DNA from: Bacteroidota bacterium
GTDB taxonomy: Bacteria; Bacteroidota; Ignavibacteria; Ignavibacteriales; Ignavibacteriaceae
Assembly: GCA_021831685.1 (NCBI GenBank)
Contig: JAKBMG010000126.1
Span: 21,918 to 85,917, forward strand
Length of the DNA stretch: 64,000 bases
Reading direction: 5' to 3'
Under the pieces are notes generated by a model. That model was not told the origin of the DNA. It searched no databases and saw only the letters and a list, made by a program, of their open reading frames with translations. The position numbers were made by a program, and so were the translations under genes. Of this stretch, positions 47,380 to 55,032 are shown one piece after another (position 1 is the first letter of the stretch; each line of letters starts with the position of its first letter).

Positions 47380-49170
47380 TTATTCCTCCGAAGTTGAAGC
47401 CAAAACTTCTTCAATAGAAGTCAATCCGAGCTTCACTTTTTCAAGTCCTGCTTCTCTCAGGTTATGCGAACCGTCCTTTTTTGCCTGAATCCGGATTTTT
47501 TCTTCATCAACATCATCTCCGGATTTTACGATTGTTTGCCTAATTTCTTTTGTAAAATATAGCGCTTCGTGTATTGCAATTCTTCCTTTATATCCGGAAC
47601 CGTTGCATCTGTCGCAGCCTTTTGGTTCGTAAATTTTATACTCTCTCCACTCGGCAATATTTAAACCTGCGGCATCCATTACGGCTTCATCAAAATTAGT
47701 AACTTTCTTTTTGCAGTCCGGGCAAAGTCGTCTGACCAATCTTTGCGCAACAATTAAATTAATAGCATAAGCTATTAGAAACGGCTCGATGCCCATCTTA
47801 TACAATCTTGCAACAGCGCTTGGGGCATCGTTGGTGTGAAGTGTAGAAAAGGTCAAATGTCCGGTGTTTGCAAGTTTGATGGCAATATCAGCGGTTTCTT
47901 TGTCTCTCATTTCACCGACCAAAACAATATCCGGATCATGTCTTAAAATTGACCGGATGGCTTGTTCAAAATTCATTCTGTAGCCGATCTTTAATTGACG
48001 CGCGCCTTCAATAACATATTCTACCGGGTCTTCAACGGTTAAAACATTTACCGTCGGATCAATTACCTGGTAAAGCGCCGCAACAAGAGTTGTGCTTTTA
48101 CCGCTTCCTGTCGGTCCGGTTAAAATAACCATTCCCTGCGGCTGGTTTATTGCCTTTGTAAATGCTGTTTTTGAATAACCCATTAAACCAAGCTTATCTA
48201 AATCTCTGATAACTTTCCGGTCGTCAAGAATTCTTATAACGACACTTTCAAATTTATTTTTCAGTTCGGTGCCGACAGTCGGAAGAACAGACACTCTAAA
48301 TCGAATTACATGCCCGTCTATTTCTCTTTGAATAAATCCATCCTGGGCTCTTTCTCTTTCGAATCTGTCCATTCCTTTGGAACGGTCTTTCACAACCGCA
48401 ATTACGGCTTCAGGTAAAGTATTTTCCTGAACATGCCATAGCTGAAGGTTTCCGTCAATGCGAATTAAAATGTCCGTCTTGTTTCCTGACTTGGGGACGA
48501 AGTGAATATCGCTTGCCCCTCTCCTTACCCCTTCAACTAAAGCGCCTTCGACAAGATTTATTAATGCGCTTTTATTTATTTCGGCATCAAGCGCTTCTTC
48601 GTCTAACGAAGTATCATCTTTTTCAATTTGAATTTCTGTGTTAGCTTCTTCCATCATTTTTAAGAAAACATTTTCCGGAGGAAGAATTGTGTGTATTATT
48701 CTTTCATAATCTTTTTTTCTTATATAGATGACTTCATATTTCTTCGCGTTAAGTCCGAATGCAATTCTCGGGATGTTTCGCTCCGTCGGGTCAATTGCAG
48801 CCAGAATAAGTTTATCTTTTATTCTGTCGTCAAACATAAAAGGAATAATTTTATGCTCAAGCATTTGTGCTTTAAGCTGTTCGCCGGCGCCGTTGATCAT
48901 TTGCTTAATGGAGTCAAGTTTTTGCTGGGGAATTTCGTCGGGGGAAACGTTAAGCTCCCTGAATGCGTATAGAATTGCAACTTCTCTAAAAATTGTATCA
49001 TGGTCGTAACCAAAATCTTGAACTAAAATTTGTGCAAGATTTCTTTTGATTTTGCTTTTATCATTGGCTTTTGCGTTCAAAGCTTTTTCAAGCATTGAAG
49101 AATCGATTATTCCCTTCTTAAAAAGGAGGTAACCGATTTTATCCGTCATTTCAAGGTTGCTATCAATCAT
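47380..49170 (-). CDS. pilB: PilB/GspE-type assembly ATPase
   Basis: The 596-aa extension ATPase has an N-terminal MshEN/GspE_N domain (about 10-165; KIGYLLFKKGIIDSSMLEKA), an N2 domain with GASDIHFVPKSGNKTDILIR (about 218), Walker A MVILTGPTGSGKSTTLVAAL (about 348-367), the Asp box VEDPVEYVIEGARQ, Walker B HDPDIVLVGEMRDKETADIA (about 415), the His box TGHLTFSTLHTNDAPSAVAR and a tetracysteine zinc site CPDC...CDRCNGSGYKGR (about 489-540). The position upstream of pilT-like and downstream of pilC, all codirectional, supports a single machine. Confidence 0.94.
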   Translation of the reverse strand: MIDSNLEMTDKIGYLLFKKGIIDSSMLEKALNAKANDKSKIKRNLAQILVQDFGYDHDTIFREVAILYAFRELNVSPDEIPQQKLDSIKQMINGAGEQLKAQMLEHKIIPFMFDDRIKDKLILAAIDPTERNIPRIAFGLNAKKYEVIYIRKKDYERIIHTILPPENVFLKMMEEANTEIQIEKDDTSLDEEALDAEINKSALINLVEGALVEGVRRGASDIHFVPKSGNKTDILIRIDGNLQLWHVQENTLPEAVIAVVKDRSKGMDRFERERAQDGFIQREIDGHVIRFRVSVLPTVGTELKNKFESVVIRILDDRKVIRDLDKLGLMGYSKTAFTKAINQPQGMVILTGPTGSGKSTTLVAALYQVIDPTVNVLTVEDPVEYVIEGARQLKIGYRMNFEQAIRSILRHDPDIVLVGEMRDKETADIAIKLANTGHLTFSTLHTNDAPSAVARLYKMGIEPFLIAYAINLIVAQRLVRRLCPDCKKKVTNFDEAVMDAAGLNIAEWREYKIYEPKGCDRCNGSGYKGRIAIHEALYFTKEIRQTIVKSGDDVDEEKIRIQAKKDGSHNLREAGLEKVKLGLTSIEEVLASTSEE

Positions 49171-49245
49171 ACTTCAGTATTGGAAATAATATTTTTGTTA
49201 TTAATTTTATTAACTCACATTTCAAAGGATTTCCATTCTTCTCCA

Positions 49246-50619
49246 TTACGCTATATTTCTTTCAATAACAGAATTACTCGATACACCCGGTGCGTTTGGA
49301 TGTATCGTTGCGGTTTCTGCTGATACTAATGTAAGAAGTATCATTACAACCATAATTATCATCGCTATAAAAACCTGAATTAACTCAATAAGGTTTTTAA
49401 GTTTATAAACAGTTTCGCTTTCATAATAATTAGCAAGTTGAAGAGCGGTAGTTTTAATTGTACCTGTTTCCTCGCCCGAATGAAATCTTGAAAGTGCGGT
49501 TTCAGTAAACACTCCGCTTGCTTCAAAAGCTTCCGTAAGTCCTTTTCCTTTTTTAATCATTAACGGAATGGCAACGTTTTTTATTCTATCTTCAAAATAT
49601 GCATTTCCTGTTGCTTCCGAAGCTATTCTTACCGGCTCGATGCTTTCCGCTGACCCGCTGTAAAGAGTGTAGAACACTCTGCAATAAACTTCAATTATGG
49701 TTTTATGAACTAGAGTACCAAGCATGGGTATCTTTAGCATCATCCTGTCAACAATAAATTTACCGCGCTTCGTTTTTGAAAATCTCCAAAAGGCAATTAA
49801 TGGAATAATAAAAACCAGCGCAACAAAAAGTCCGTTAGCAGAAAGGAAATCGCTTATTTTAAGTGTAAAAGCAGTCATCGGAGGAAGTGGAATTTTAAAT
49901 TGTACAAATAACTTTGCGGTTTGCGGAAAGATATAATCGACGTAAAATAGCACCGCAATAAGCAGAACAAACATCGTAATTGCCGGAGTAATTAAAGCGC
50001 TTCTTAAATTCTTTTTGAATTCCTGCCGGCGTTCTAAAAATTTTGCGGTAGCTTTATAGATTTCGGTCATATTGCCGCTTTTAGAAGCCAGCCCGAGCAT
50101 GTAAGCCGTAAACTTTCCGAAGACAGATTGATATTTAAGAAAAGTAGCTTCGCTATCTGCACCTTTCTTCAAATCGTTATTTATTTCTTTTAGCGTTTCC
50201 CGCAGAGTTTTATTTTGAGTGTCATTTATTAGAAGATTCAAAATTTCACTGTAAGGAAGTTTTTGATCTAAAAGCTCTGCGCTAATTTTAACAAAGGTAA
50301 CAATCTCAGTTGTCGGAGGAGCAAAATTAAACTCAAATAGTTTTTTATTTACGGAAAGAACCTTATAACCGAGTCGAGAGAAAGCCTCTTCCACTTCCAT
50401 TTTCGTATAAGCTTTTTGCTCGCCTTTAATAGGCTTTTCGTCTCCTCTTTTTACTCTATAAAGAAAAGATGATTTTCTTTGAATGCTTTTTACTTTAAGC
50501 TGATTTTTTTCAGCAAGCAGATGAATCTTCTTTTTCCCCTCTCCGGAGGAATTTGCCGAAAGCGTACCGCTAATTAGCTGTCCGTTTAATTTTTCTGCTG
50601 TAAACTTAAATTCAGTCAT
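49246..50619 (-). CDS. pilC: PilC/GspF-type inner-membrane platform protein
   Basis: The 457-aa protein has an extended N-terminal cytoplasmic segment (about 1-105) in which two related FKFTAEKLNGQ.../TKMEVEEAFSRLGYKVLSVN pieces are visible, then two GspF domains with VKISAELLDQKLPYSEILNL (about 111-130) and IEVYCRVFYTLYSGSAESIE (about 320). TM helices are at about 212-232 (ITMFVLLIAVLFYVDYIF), 265-283 (LFVALVFIIPLIAFW) and 415-438 (IQVFIAMIIMVVMILLTLVS). It is the motor platform that binds PilB. The Thr/Pro-rich tail after the last TM is an unusual extra. Confidence 0.9.
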   Translation of the reverse strand: MTEFKFTAEKLNGQLISGTLSANSSGEGKKKIHLLAEKNQLKVKSIQRKSSFLYRVKRGDEKPIKGEQKAYTKMEVEEAFSRLGYKVLSVNKKLFEFNFAPPTTEIVTFVKISAELLDQKLPYSEILNLLINDTQNKTLRETLKEINNDLKKGADSEATFLKYQSVFGKFTAYMLGLASKSGNMTEIYKATAKFLERRQEFKKNLRSALITPAITMFVLLIAVLFYVDYIFPQTAKLFVQFKIPLPPMTAFTLKISDFLSANGLFVALVFIIPLIAFWRFSKTKRGKFIVDRMMLKIPMLGTLVHKTIIEVYCRVFYTLYSGSAESIEPVRIASEATGNAYFEDRIKNVAIPLMIKKGKGLTEAFEASGVFTETALSRFHSGEETGTIKTTALQLANYYESETVYKLKNLIELIQVFIAMIIMVVMILLTLVSAETATIHPNAPGVSSNSVIERNIA

Positions 50620-50639
50620 TTAGTAATCTATTATAATCC

Positions 50640-50980
50640 CTAGCGCGGCAAGCCGCAATGGAATATGGAAAACAAATTTGAAATATTTTGGCATAAAAAA
50701 CAAAAATATTATTTTCAATACTATAGTGCGCTTCTAAAAACTTCCATATTTGCCTGAAGGCAGGCAGGTTCGAAATGACAAATTTTTGTGTGTCATATCG
50801 AAGGAGCTTGCGACTGAGATATCCCATGCTCAACTCGATTACCCGAGCTATTCGTGGGATTTCTCACCGGCTTATCCGCTGAAAGCGGACGGATTCGAAA
50901 TGACAATTACTTATATGTCATATCTAAGGAGCCCGCTGGCCGGCAGGCCTGCCTACCGGACAGGCAGGTTTGTAAATATA
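50640..50980. repeat. Family-3 palindromic repeat cluster between pilC and brnA
   Basis: Contains gcgcttctaaaaact (about 50729; like the end of the element at 62553), cctgaaggcaggcagg, TGTCATATCGAAGGA...GAGATATCCCATG...GTGGGATTTCTCACC...TCGAAATGACA (about 50790-50902) and the nested hairpin gcccgctggccggcaggcctgcctaccggacaggcagg (about 50930-50968). It marks the boundary between the pilus genes and the toxin-antitoxin island. Frames at 50750-51124 and 50854-51042 are repeat artefacts. Confidence 0.8.
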
Positions 50981-50986
50981 TTGAAT

Positions 50987-51187
50987 TTATTGCAAAGTTT
51001 GAATTATATCTTTATTGCCCCGCAGCATTGTATTTACAATAGTCTGTGCATCTACCTTCTTTTTTTTGGCAACCTTTTCAATAAATTCAGCAATATCTTT
51101 ATCAAGGTAAATAGGAACATTTAATCGAATATTTTCACGATAGAACTTTCCTCGAATACCTTTAGAAAAATCATATTCCTTTTTCAT
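50987..51187 (-). CDS. BrnA-type antitoxin (ribbon-helix-helix)
   Basis: The 66-aa protein has the start common to this family (MKKEYDFSKGIRGKFYRENI), then LNVPIYLDKDIAEFIEKVAK and DAQTIVNTMLRGNKDII, a CopG-like ribbon-helix-helix. It would neutralise the toxin encoded 3 bp upstream and repress the operon. The last 56 bp (50987-51042) recur exactly at 54043-54098. Confidence 0.82.
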   Translation of the reverse strand: MKKEYDFSKGIRGKFYRENIRLNVPIYLDKDIAEFIEKVAKKKKVDAQTIVNTMLRGNKDIIQTLQ

Positions 51188-51190
51188 TTA

Positions 51191-51484
51191 TCACCTTGTA
51201 TTATATTGTTTGTCTTCTTGCTTTGTAGCCCGACGAGCTGAAATTATTCTGATTACAAAATTTTCTGTATTTATTTCTCGAAATGTATGAACTACAACGA
51301 TTGAAACATTATTACGATCTTTCCCGACAGTTATCCATCTGTCTTCATTTTGACTATGTGGTTTATCAAAAATAGACAACATAAATGGATCAAGAAATAT
51401 TTCAGTTGCCCGCTCAAAACTGACTTTATGTTTTTGAAAATTAGATTTCGATTTTATTGGATCCCATTCAAAATCAAATTGCAC
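51191..51484 (-). CDS. brnT: BrnT-type toxin (RNase fold)
   Basis: The 97-aa protein has the BrnT pattern: FEWDPIKSKSNFQKHKVSFE (about 5-24), FDKPHSQNEDRWITVGK (about 39-55), VVVHTFREI and the C-terminal IRIISARRATKQE (about 77-89). BrnT folds like RelE-type RNases and halts translation. It is the first gene of a brnT-brnA operon. A family-2 repeat begins 52 bp upstream (51536), so the promoter must lie in or beside the repeat. Confidence 0.85.
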   Translation of the reverse strand: MQFDFEWDPIKSKSNFQKHKVSFERATEIFLDPFMLSIFDKPHSQNEDRWITVGKDRNNVSIVVVHTFREINTENFVIRIISARRATKQEDKQYNTR

Positions 51485-51535
51485 TTTGTAATCCTTTATT
51501 GTTTTAGAACTTACTTAATAACTCATGTTACGCAG

Positions 51536-51607
51536 ACAATGTCAAATATTAAGGAAGTGAAGTGCAAAACCTCCGAGGTTTTCCTAAACCTCGGAGGTTT
51601 GCTGTAA
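51536..51607 (+). mobile_element. Family-2 MITE-like element, left part
   Basis: It starts with TGTTACGCAG (51536-51545) like the complete copy at 8446, continues acaat.tcaaatatt and the hairpin aacctccgaggtt/aacctcggaggtt (about 51571-51600), but has no right terminal repeat: the sequence changes after gaggtttgctg. The hairpin loop reads ttcctaa, inverted relative to the tttaggaaaa of other copies, suggesting the stem-loop has flipped. Confidence 0.6.
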
Positions 51608-51672
51608 AAATCTTTCTTACAAAAACAATACTACGTACAAAAAAGTGTTTATTTAACTTCATCATAATCAAT

Positions 51673-51729
51673 TTATAAATTCATTCTTTTTTCAATCCAG
51701 CTTTTAACTACTTCTATTTTTTCGTTCAT
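51673..51729 (-). pseudogene. HEPN-domain gene stub (18 codons)
   Basis: Overlapping the end of the nucleotidyltransferase gene, the reverse strand reads MNEKIEVVKSWIEKRMNL and stops. The first 14 residues match the start of HEPN partners (compare MSELIDHIKEWIYKADHDL encoded at 53604), so the HEPN gene has lost everything after its first helix. It leaves the nucleotidyltransferase at 51704-52033 without its partner. Confidence 0.7.
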
Positions 51730-52033
51730 ACAAAACCTTGCTATCTTTTAATGCTGTATTTAAAAAGGAATATTTATTATTTAATTCATCATTAAATTCC
51801 TTAGAAGTATATATTTTGAAATCCATAGGAATTGCGATACGGTAAAAAAGTTTTCTTACTTCTAATCCTCTTCTTTGTTTTGGTAAATCTGTTTCTTTTA
51901 TTAAAATAAAATCAAGGTCGCTATCTTCATTAGCATTGCCTACGGCATAAGAACCGAATAAAATAATCTTATCCGGATTAAAGGTTGTTGCAATCCGGGT
52001 TAATATATCATTAATCTTTGTTGACTCAATCAT
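51704..52033 (-). CDS. MNT-type minimal nucleotidyltransferase, partner lost
   Basis: The 109-aa protein has the minimal nucleotidyltransferase core: KIILFGSYAVGNANEDSDLD (about 20-39, GS...DxD) and a third acidic residue in PMDFKIYTS (about 69-77). In MNT-HEPN modules the nucleotidyltransferase AMPylates and silences the HEPN toxin. Here only an 18-codon stub of HEPN remains. The first ~95 bp of the gene and its ~60-bp leader are nearly identical to the second MNT gene at 53588-53908, then the two diverge. Confidence 0.85.
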   Translation of the reverse strand: MIESTKINDILTRIATTFNPDKIILFGSYAVGNANEDSDLDFILIKETDLPKQRRGLEVRKLFYRIAIPMDFKIYTSKEFNDELNNKYSFLNTALKDSKVLYERKNRSS

Positions 52034-52125
52034 AATATTTCTTCGCTTATATCTTATTTATTTTTAAGCACCTTACACTTGAACTTGAACTTACCCTTGA
52101 ACTCTTAGTTGCCGGCGCTTTCAAA

Positions 52126-52446
52126 TTACTCACCAATAGAATTAAGATACTGAGTAATAAAATTGTTTATACTTTGTCCATTCTTAATTGCTTTGATATA
52201 AATTTTTCTATGCAATTCTTTTGGAATACGAAGGACGAACTTACCTGAAAACGGTTTATCAGGCTCTTCTTTCCGTTCTTTGCAGAATGCAAGGTAATCA
52301 TCAATAGAATCCTTAAAAGCTTTCTTAAGCTCAGTTACAGAAGTACCCTGAAATGTGATAACATCTTTAGTATCAATCACCTCTCCGTGAAAAAGCCCGG
52401 CTTTTTCATCAAATTTTATATATGCAGAATAACCTTTATACGTCAT
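52126..52446 (-). CDS. hicB: HicB-family antitoxin
   Basis: The 106-aa protein has the degenerate RNase-H-like HicB fold (YSAYIKFDEKAGLFHGEVID, VITFQGTSVTELKKAFKDSI) and a C-terminal ribbon-helix-helix (GKFVLRIPKELHRKIYIKAI, about 68-87), which binds DNA. Its ATG overlaps the hicA stop (TAATG). A decayed piece of a related hicB is found at 55568-55640. Confidence 0.88.
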   Translation of the reverse strand: MTYKGYSAYIKFDEKAGLFHGEVIDTKDVITFQGTSVTELKKAFKDSIDDYLAFCKERKEEPDKPFSGKFVLRIPKELHRKIYIKAIKNGQSINNFITQYLNSIGE

Positions 52447-52718
52447 TATTTTACTCCAGCTGTTATCAAGAATCTTCTTACAGACTTAAGAGCAGCTTTA
52501 TCTATAACTTTTTTCCCTAAGGGATGGATTCCCATAGGATGCGGTCTATGGAACACAGCGCGTATACCTTTTATTGCAACTCTAATACGAGAAAGTCTGC
52601 CTTCAGTTACTTCAGCGCCAAGGGCTTTGAATAAGTTTTCTATTTCCTTCCAGGTAAGATCAGAGCGAACAGGCTCCTGGAAAATTGCTATAAGAGCTTT
52701 TCTGTTTTTAGCATTCAT
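52446..52718 (-). CDS. hicA: HicA-like toxin
   Basis: Taken from ATG 52718 (90 aa, MNAKNRKALIAIFQ) because it matches the usual HicA-like start; the longer frame to 52787 would run through the remnant gene on the other strand. It has the double-stranded RNA-binding-like fold: LTWKEIENLFKALGAEVTEG (about 21-40), RIRVAIKGIRAVFHRPHP with the His (about 44-61) and a C-terminal VRRFLITAGVK helix. It is larger than canonical HicA (~60 aa), as in the subgroup with an N-terminal extension. It is an mRNA interferase candidate paired with HicB. Confidence 0.83.
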   Translation of the reverse strand: MNAKNRKALIAIFQEPVRSDLTWKEIENLFKALGAEVTEGRLSRIRVAIKGIRAVFHRPHPMGIHPLGKKVIDKAALKSVRRFLITAGVK

Positions 52719-52743
52719 TCTAATACTAAAATATGATACTACT

Positions 52744-52800
52744 ATGAAAGAATCAAGCTTATTAATGCTCGCACTGCCTACCCGCAAAACACTTTTTTGA
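52744..52800 (+). pseudogene. Truncated helix-hairpin-helix protein, copy 1
   Basis: The frame reads MKESSLLMLALPTRKTLF and stops. The same start (MKKSNLSKLALPSRKTL) occurs at 56259, and both are preceded by the identical leader tatgatactacta. I believe it is the N-terminus of the small RNA-polymerase-alpha-CTD/HhH-like proteins that continue with a helix-hairpin-helix after '..ALP.RKTL'; both copies end right after that point. Family assignment is from memory and tentative. Confidence 0.45.
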
Positions 52801-52834
52801 AAAATGCCGCAAAACTTAAATCTATCCTTTTGAA

Positions 52835-53032
52835 TTGCTTGTTTTAGGTTATAAGAATCCTTATGTAAAAAAACTTAAAAAGCAAATTTCAATACGCATC
52901 GAGAATAACACAGTTGAATACTTCAAAAAATTGGCTTTAGAAATCGACATTCCTTATCAAAATTTGATGAATATGTACTTAAGGGACTGCGCACAAAAAA
53001 ACTTTAAGCCAAATATTCATTGGCAAAAATAA
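52835..53032 (+). CDS. Orphan ribbon-helix-helix antitoxin-like protein, N-terminus replaced
   Basis: The 65-aa frame from TTG 52835 contains KNPYVKKLKKQISIRIENNT (about 7-26) and a helix pair (DIPYQNLMNMYLRDCAQK) typical of BrnA/CopG-type antitoxins that follow a toxin gene. Those proteins normally start with a few residues such as M(K)xEYDFSKA before 'KNPYVKK'; here that part is replaced by LVLGY and no toxin gene precedes it. It may be inactive. Its 3' end overlaps a reverse-strand remnant by 29 bp. Confidence 0.5.
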   Translation: MLVLGYKNPYVKKLKKQISIRIENNTVEYFKKLALEIDIPYQNLMNMYLRDCAQKNFKPNIHWQK

Positions 53033-53129
53033 ACGCGGCTGCCTTGAGTAACTCCCGCATAGTGCAGCAATCCATTCCTTTGGGGGTAAATTCCCATGCG
53101 CTTTCTTTACCGCAAATATCGCATTTCAT
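53004..53129 (-). pseudogene. YgiT-type zinc-finger fragment or chimera, copy 1
   Basis: From ATG 53129 the reverse strand reads MKCDICGKESAWEFTPKGM then DCCTMRELLKAAAF and stops after 41 residues. The first 11 residues are the same as in the full protein at 55896 (MKCDICGKESAKV), then the sequence is unrelated to it. The second Cys pair of the full protein is replaced by DCC. It is either a short chimera or a decayed gene; overlap with the convergent orphan antitoxin favours decay. Confidence 0.4.
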
Positions 53130-53205
53130 AATTTGCTTTTTCTGTGACAATTAAAAAACAATAATTATTTTATCTCCTTCAATTTTGCTTGTTTCGATAT
53201 ACTAT

Positions 53206-53604
53206 TCAATCGGTTATTCCTATTATACTTATTGAAAATATTCTAAACTCCTGAGCTATCTTAATTGCAAATTCAAGCTCCTCTTTAGACAGATAAATCT
53301 TTTTAGCTGGGTATCTAATCTCAACACTAAATCCGTTTAGCGTAATAGCTTTATTGTAAATTTCATCGCTTATCTCAATCTTACGAGATAACAAATCTAA
53401 AAGATAAATTAAATCATGTGAACGCTGAAATTCAGTATTATAGAAAACCAGAATTGCTTTAATGTATTTTTCAACAGCTTGCTGGCAATGAAATGCAATT
53501 GTATCAAAATAATCCGGAAGATAGCGGTATATTACCTTCGCAGAACCTAAATCATGGTCCGCTTTGTAAATCCATTCTTTTATATGGTCAATTAGCTCGC
53601 TCAT
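53206..53604 (-). CDS. HEPN-domain protein, partner of MNT
   Basis: The 132-aa helical protein has YKADHDLGSAKVIYRYLPDY (about 13-32) and FHCQQAVEKYIKAILVFYNT (about 38-57), the classic HEPN core. HEPN proteins of MNT-HEPN modules are RNases held in check by AMPylation. I do not see a canonical R-x(4-6)-H; the nearest is FQRSHDL (about 59-65), so nuclease activity is uncertain. It overlaps the MNT gene by 17 bp. Confidence 0.85.
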   Translation of the reverse strand: MSELIDHIKEWIYKADHDLGSAKVIYRYLPDYFDTIAFHCQQAVEKYIKAILVFYNTEFQRSHDLIYLLDLLSRKIEISDEIYNKAITLNGFSVEIRYPAKKIYLSKEELEFAIKIAQEFRIFSISIIGITD

Positions 53605-53908
53605 ATAAAACTTTTGCCGATTTAATTACTGAATTTAGAAAAGAATATTTTTCATCCTTTTCTTGTTCAAACTCTTCTTTAGTGTAGACAACAATATCAA
53701 TGGGAATCATTGATCCAATCAACGATTTACGTATATCAAATCCTCTGCGGTGTCTTGGCTGTCCCGTGTCTTTAATAATTAATAAATCAAGGTCGCTATC
53801 TTCATTAGCATTGCCTACGGCATAAGAACCGAATAAAATAATCTTATCCGGATTAAAGTTTAATGCAATCCGGTTTACGATATCATTAATCTTTGTTGAC
53901 TCAATCAT
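53588..53908 (-). CDS. MNT-type minimal nucleotidyltransferase, antitoxin of the MNT-HEPN pair
   Basis: The 106-aa protein has KIILFGSYAVGNANEDSDLD (about 20-39) and a third acidic residue in PIDIVVYTKEE (about 69-79). It is the upstream gene of an intact MNT-HEPN module. The 5' ~95 bp and leader are near-identical to the gene at 51704-52033 while the rest of the protein is clearly different, which points to gene conversion or recent chimerism between them. Confidence 0.88.
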   Translation of the reverse strand: MIESTKINDIVNRIALNFNPDKIILFGSYAVGNANEDSDLDLLIIKDTGQPRHRRGFDIRKSLIGSMIPIDIVVYTKEEFEQEKDEKYSFLNSVIKSAKVLYERAN

Positions 53909-53921
53909 AATATTTCTTCGC

Positions 53922-53987
53922 TTATACCTTATTTATTTTTAAGCGCCTAACCTTGGCGCTTTCTTTACCGCAAATATCGCATTTCAT
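53922..53987 (-). pseudogene. YgiT-type zinc-finger gene fragment, copy 2
   Basis: The reverse strand reads MKCDICGKESAKVRRLKINK then V and stops. The first 16 residues match the intact gene at 55669-55896 at the nucleotide level, including the leader aaagaaatttatg. Identity stops just after the word GTTAGGCGCTT, where the MNT leader (taaaaataaataagg) takes over. A clean two-sided junction of two TA genes. Confidence 0.7.
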
Positions 53988-54042
53988 AAATTTCTTTCCA
54001 TATAAATCATTTCTTACTAGTATCCTATAATTTCCAATTTTA

Positions 54043-54098
54043 TTATTGCAAAGTTTGAATTATATCTTTATTGCCCCGCAGCATTGTATTTACAATAG
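54043..54098 (-). pseudogene. 3' fragment of a brnA antitoxin gene
   Basis: These 56 bp are identical to the 3' end of brnA at 50987-51042 (reading AIVNTMLRGNKDIIQTLQ then stop, with V in place at the junction). Identity ends abruptly at 54098. No other part of brnTA is nearby, so this is a displaced copy of a gene end. Confidence 0.8.
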
Positions 54099-54139
54099 CA
54101 AGAACTAATTACATTGTCCATATTAATTCATATCAAAGG

Positions 54140-54904
54140 TTATTGATGAAGACATTGCGGCAGCATCAATAAAAACGGCATACACTTATCATAATTTAAT
54201 TCGTAATAATTTACTCCCAAATTTATATTATTATAATATTCCGGTTGATGATCCTTATAATATTTCTCGGATGATATTTTCCAAAAATTATTTCCAAGCT
54301 TCTGAGCGATAAACCACTTTTCTATTAGTCTTGCCGCTCTGCCGTTTCCGTCTCTAAACGGGTGAATATGTGCAAACTTTAAATGAATCAAAGATGCAAA
54401 ATAAAATACATGTGCTGTGGTTAAATTTTTATTTAATAAAAAATCAATCCCGGCAAAGAACTCAGTCATAGCTTCTTGTACATACCCGGGCTCGATTGCA
54501 AGATATACTAACCCGCCTTTATCAAAAACCCCTACTTTTTCAGTTCTATATTTCCCTTGATTGCTTTTTATAACTAATGTCTTAGAAAAAATTTTATGGC
54601 ATGCAAGAAATTTTTTTCCATTTAATTTATTTTCCTGGGCATACTTATATGCTAAAATTAAATTTTCAATCTCTTGAATCTCTTTTTGCGGTTTATGCTT
54701 TTCCTTAGAAAGCTTATGGTTCATAAATGAATTTAGATCAATGCTGTTTCCTTCAATATTTGAAGAATAAACAGCCGATGCTTGAGTTTTATATTCAATA
54801 CTTCCGCCCGCCGTTGTAAAATCAAAAGATTCAATCATCGAATTAATTTGATTCCCGGTTAAGTTGTTATATTCCGCAAAATATTTTTCTTCTGTTATTT
54901 GCAT
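54140..54904 (-). CDS. Fic-domain AMP-transferase
   Basis: About 254 aa from ATG 54904 (MQITEEKYFA). The N-terminal part carries the inhibitory helix motif YSSNIEGNSID (about 46-56, S/T-x3-E-G/N), so it is a self-inhibited class II Fic. The Fic core has TTAHVFYFASLIHLKFAHIH leading into the active-site loop HPFRDGNGRAAR (about 190-201), with all catalytic residues. It would transfer AMP from ATP to a hydroxyl of a target protein. A GTG at 54922 in frame would add 6 residues. The first 26 bp of its leader, ending at the start ATG, are the same as those of the YgiT zinc-finger gene, so the 5' end is a chimera. Confidence 0.9.
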   Translation of the reverse strand: MQITEEKYFAEYNNLTGNQINSMIESFDFTTAGGSIEYKTQASAVYSSNIEGNSIDLNSFMNHKLSKEKHKPQKEIQEIENLILAYKYAQENKLNGKKFLACHKIFSKTLVIKSNQGKYRTEKVGVFDKGGLVYLAIEPGYVQEAMTEFFAGIDFLLNKNLTTAHVFYFASLIHLKFAHIHPFRDGNGRAARLIEKWFIAQKLGNNFWKISSEKYYKDHQPEYYNNINLGVNYYELNYDKCMPFLLMLPQCLHQ

Positions 54905-55032
54905 TTCATAAATTTCTTTCACCTATATAAAAGAGATTCATTTTTAGGAAAAAGCCCCGGCGGGGCGGCACATTAGTAGAGAAAATCCTACACAAAAAAT
55001 TCAAAGAGCCACAGAGTGGCGAAACAAAAACG

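Noticed and set aside
52719..52787. N-terminal 23-residue extension of HicA
   Set aside because: It runs through the opposite-strand HhH remnant and has no family counterpart; the ATG at 52718 fits the HicA-like start.
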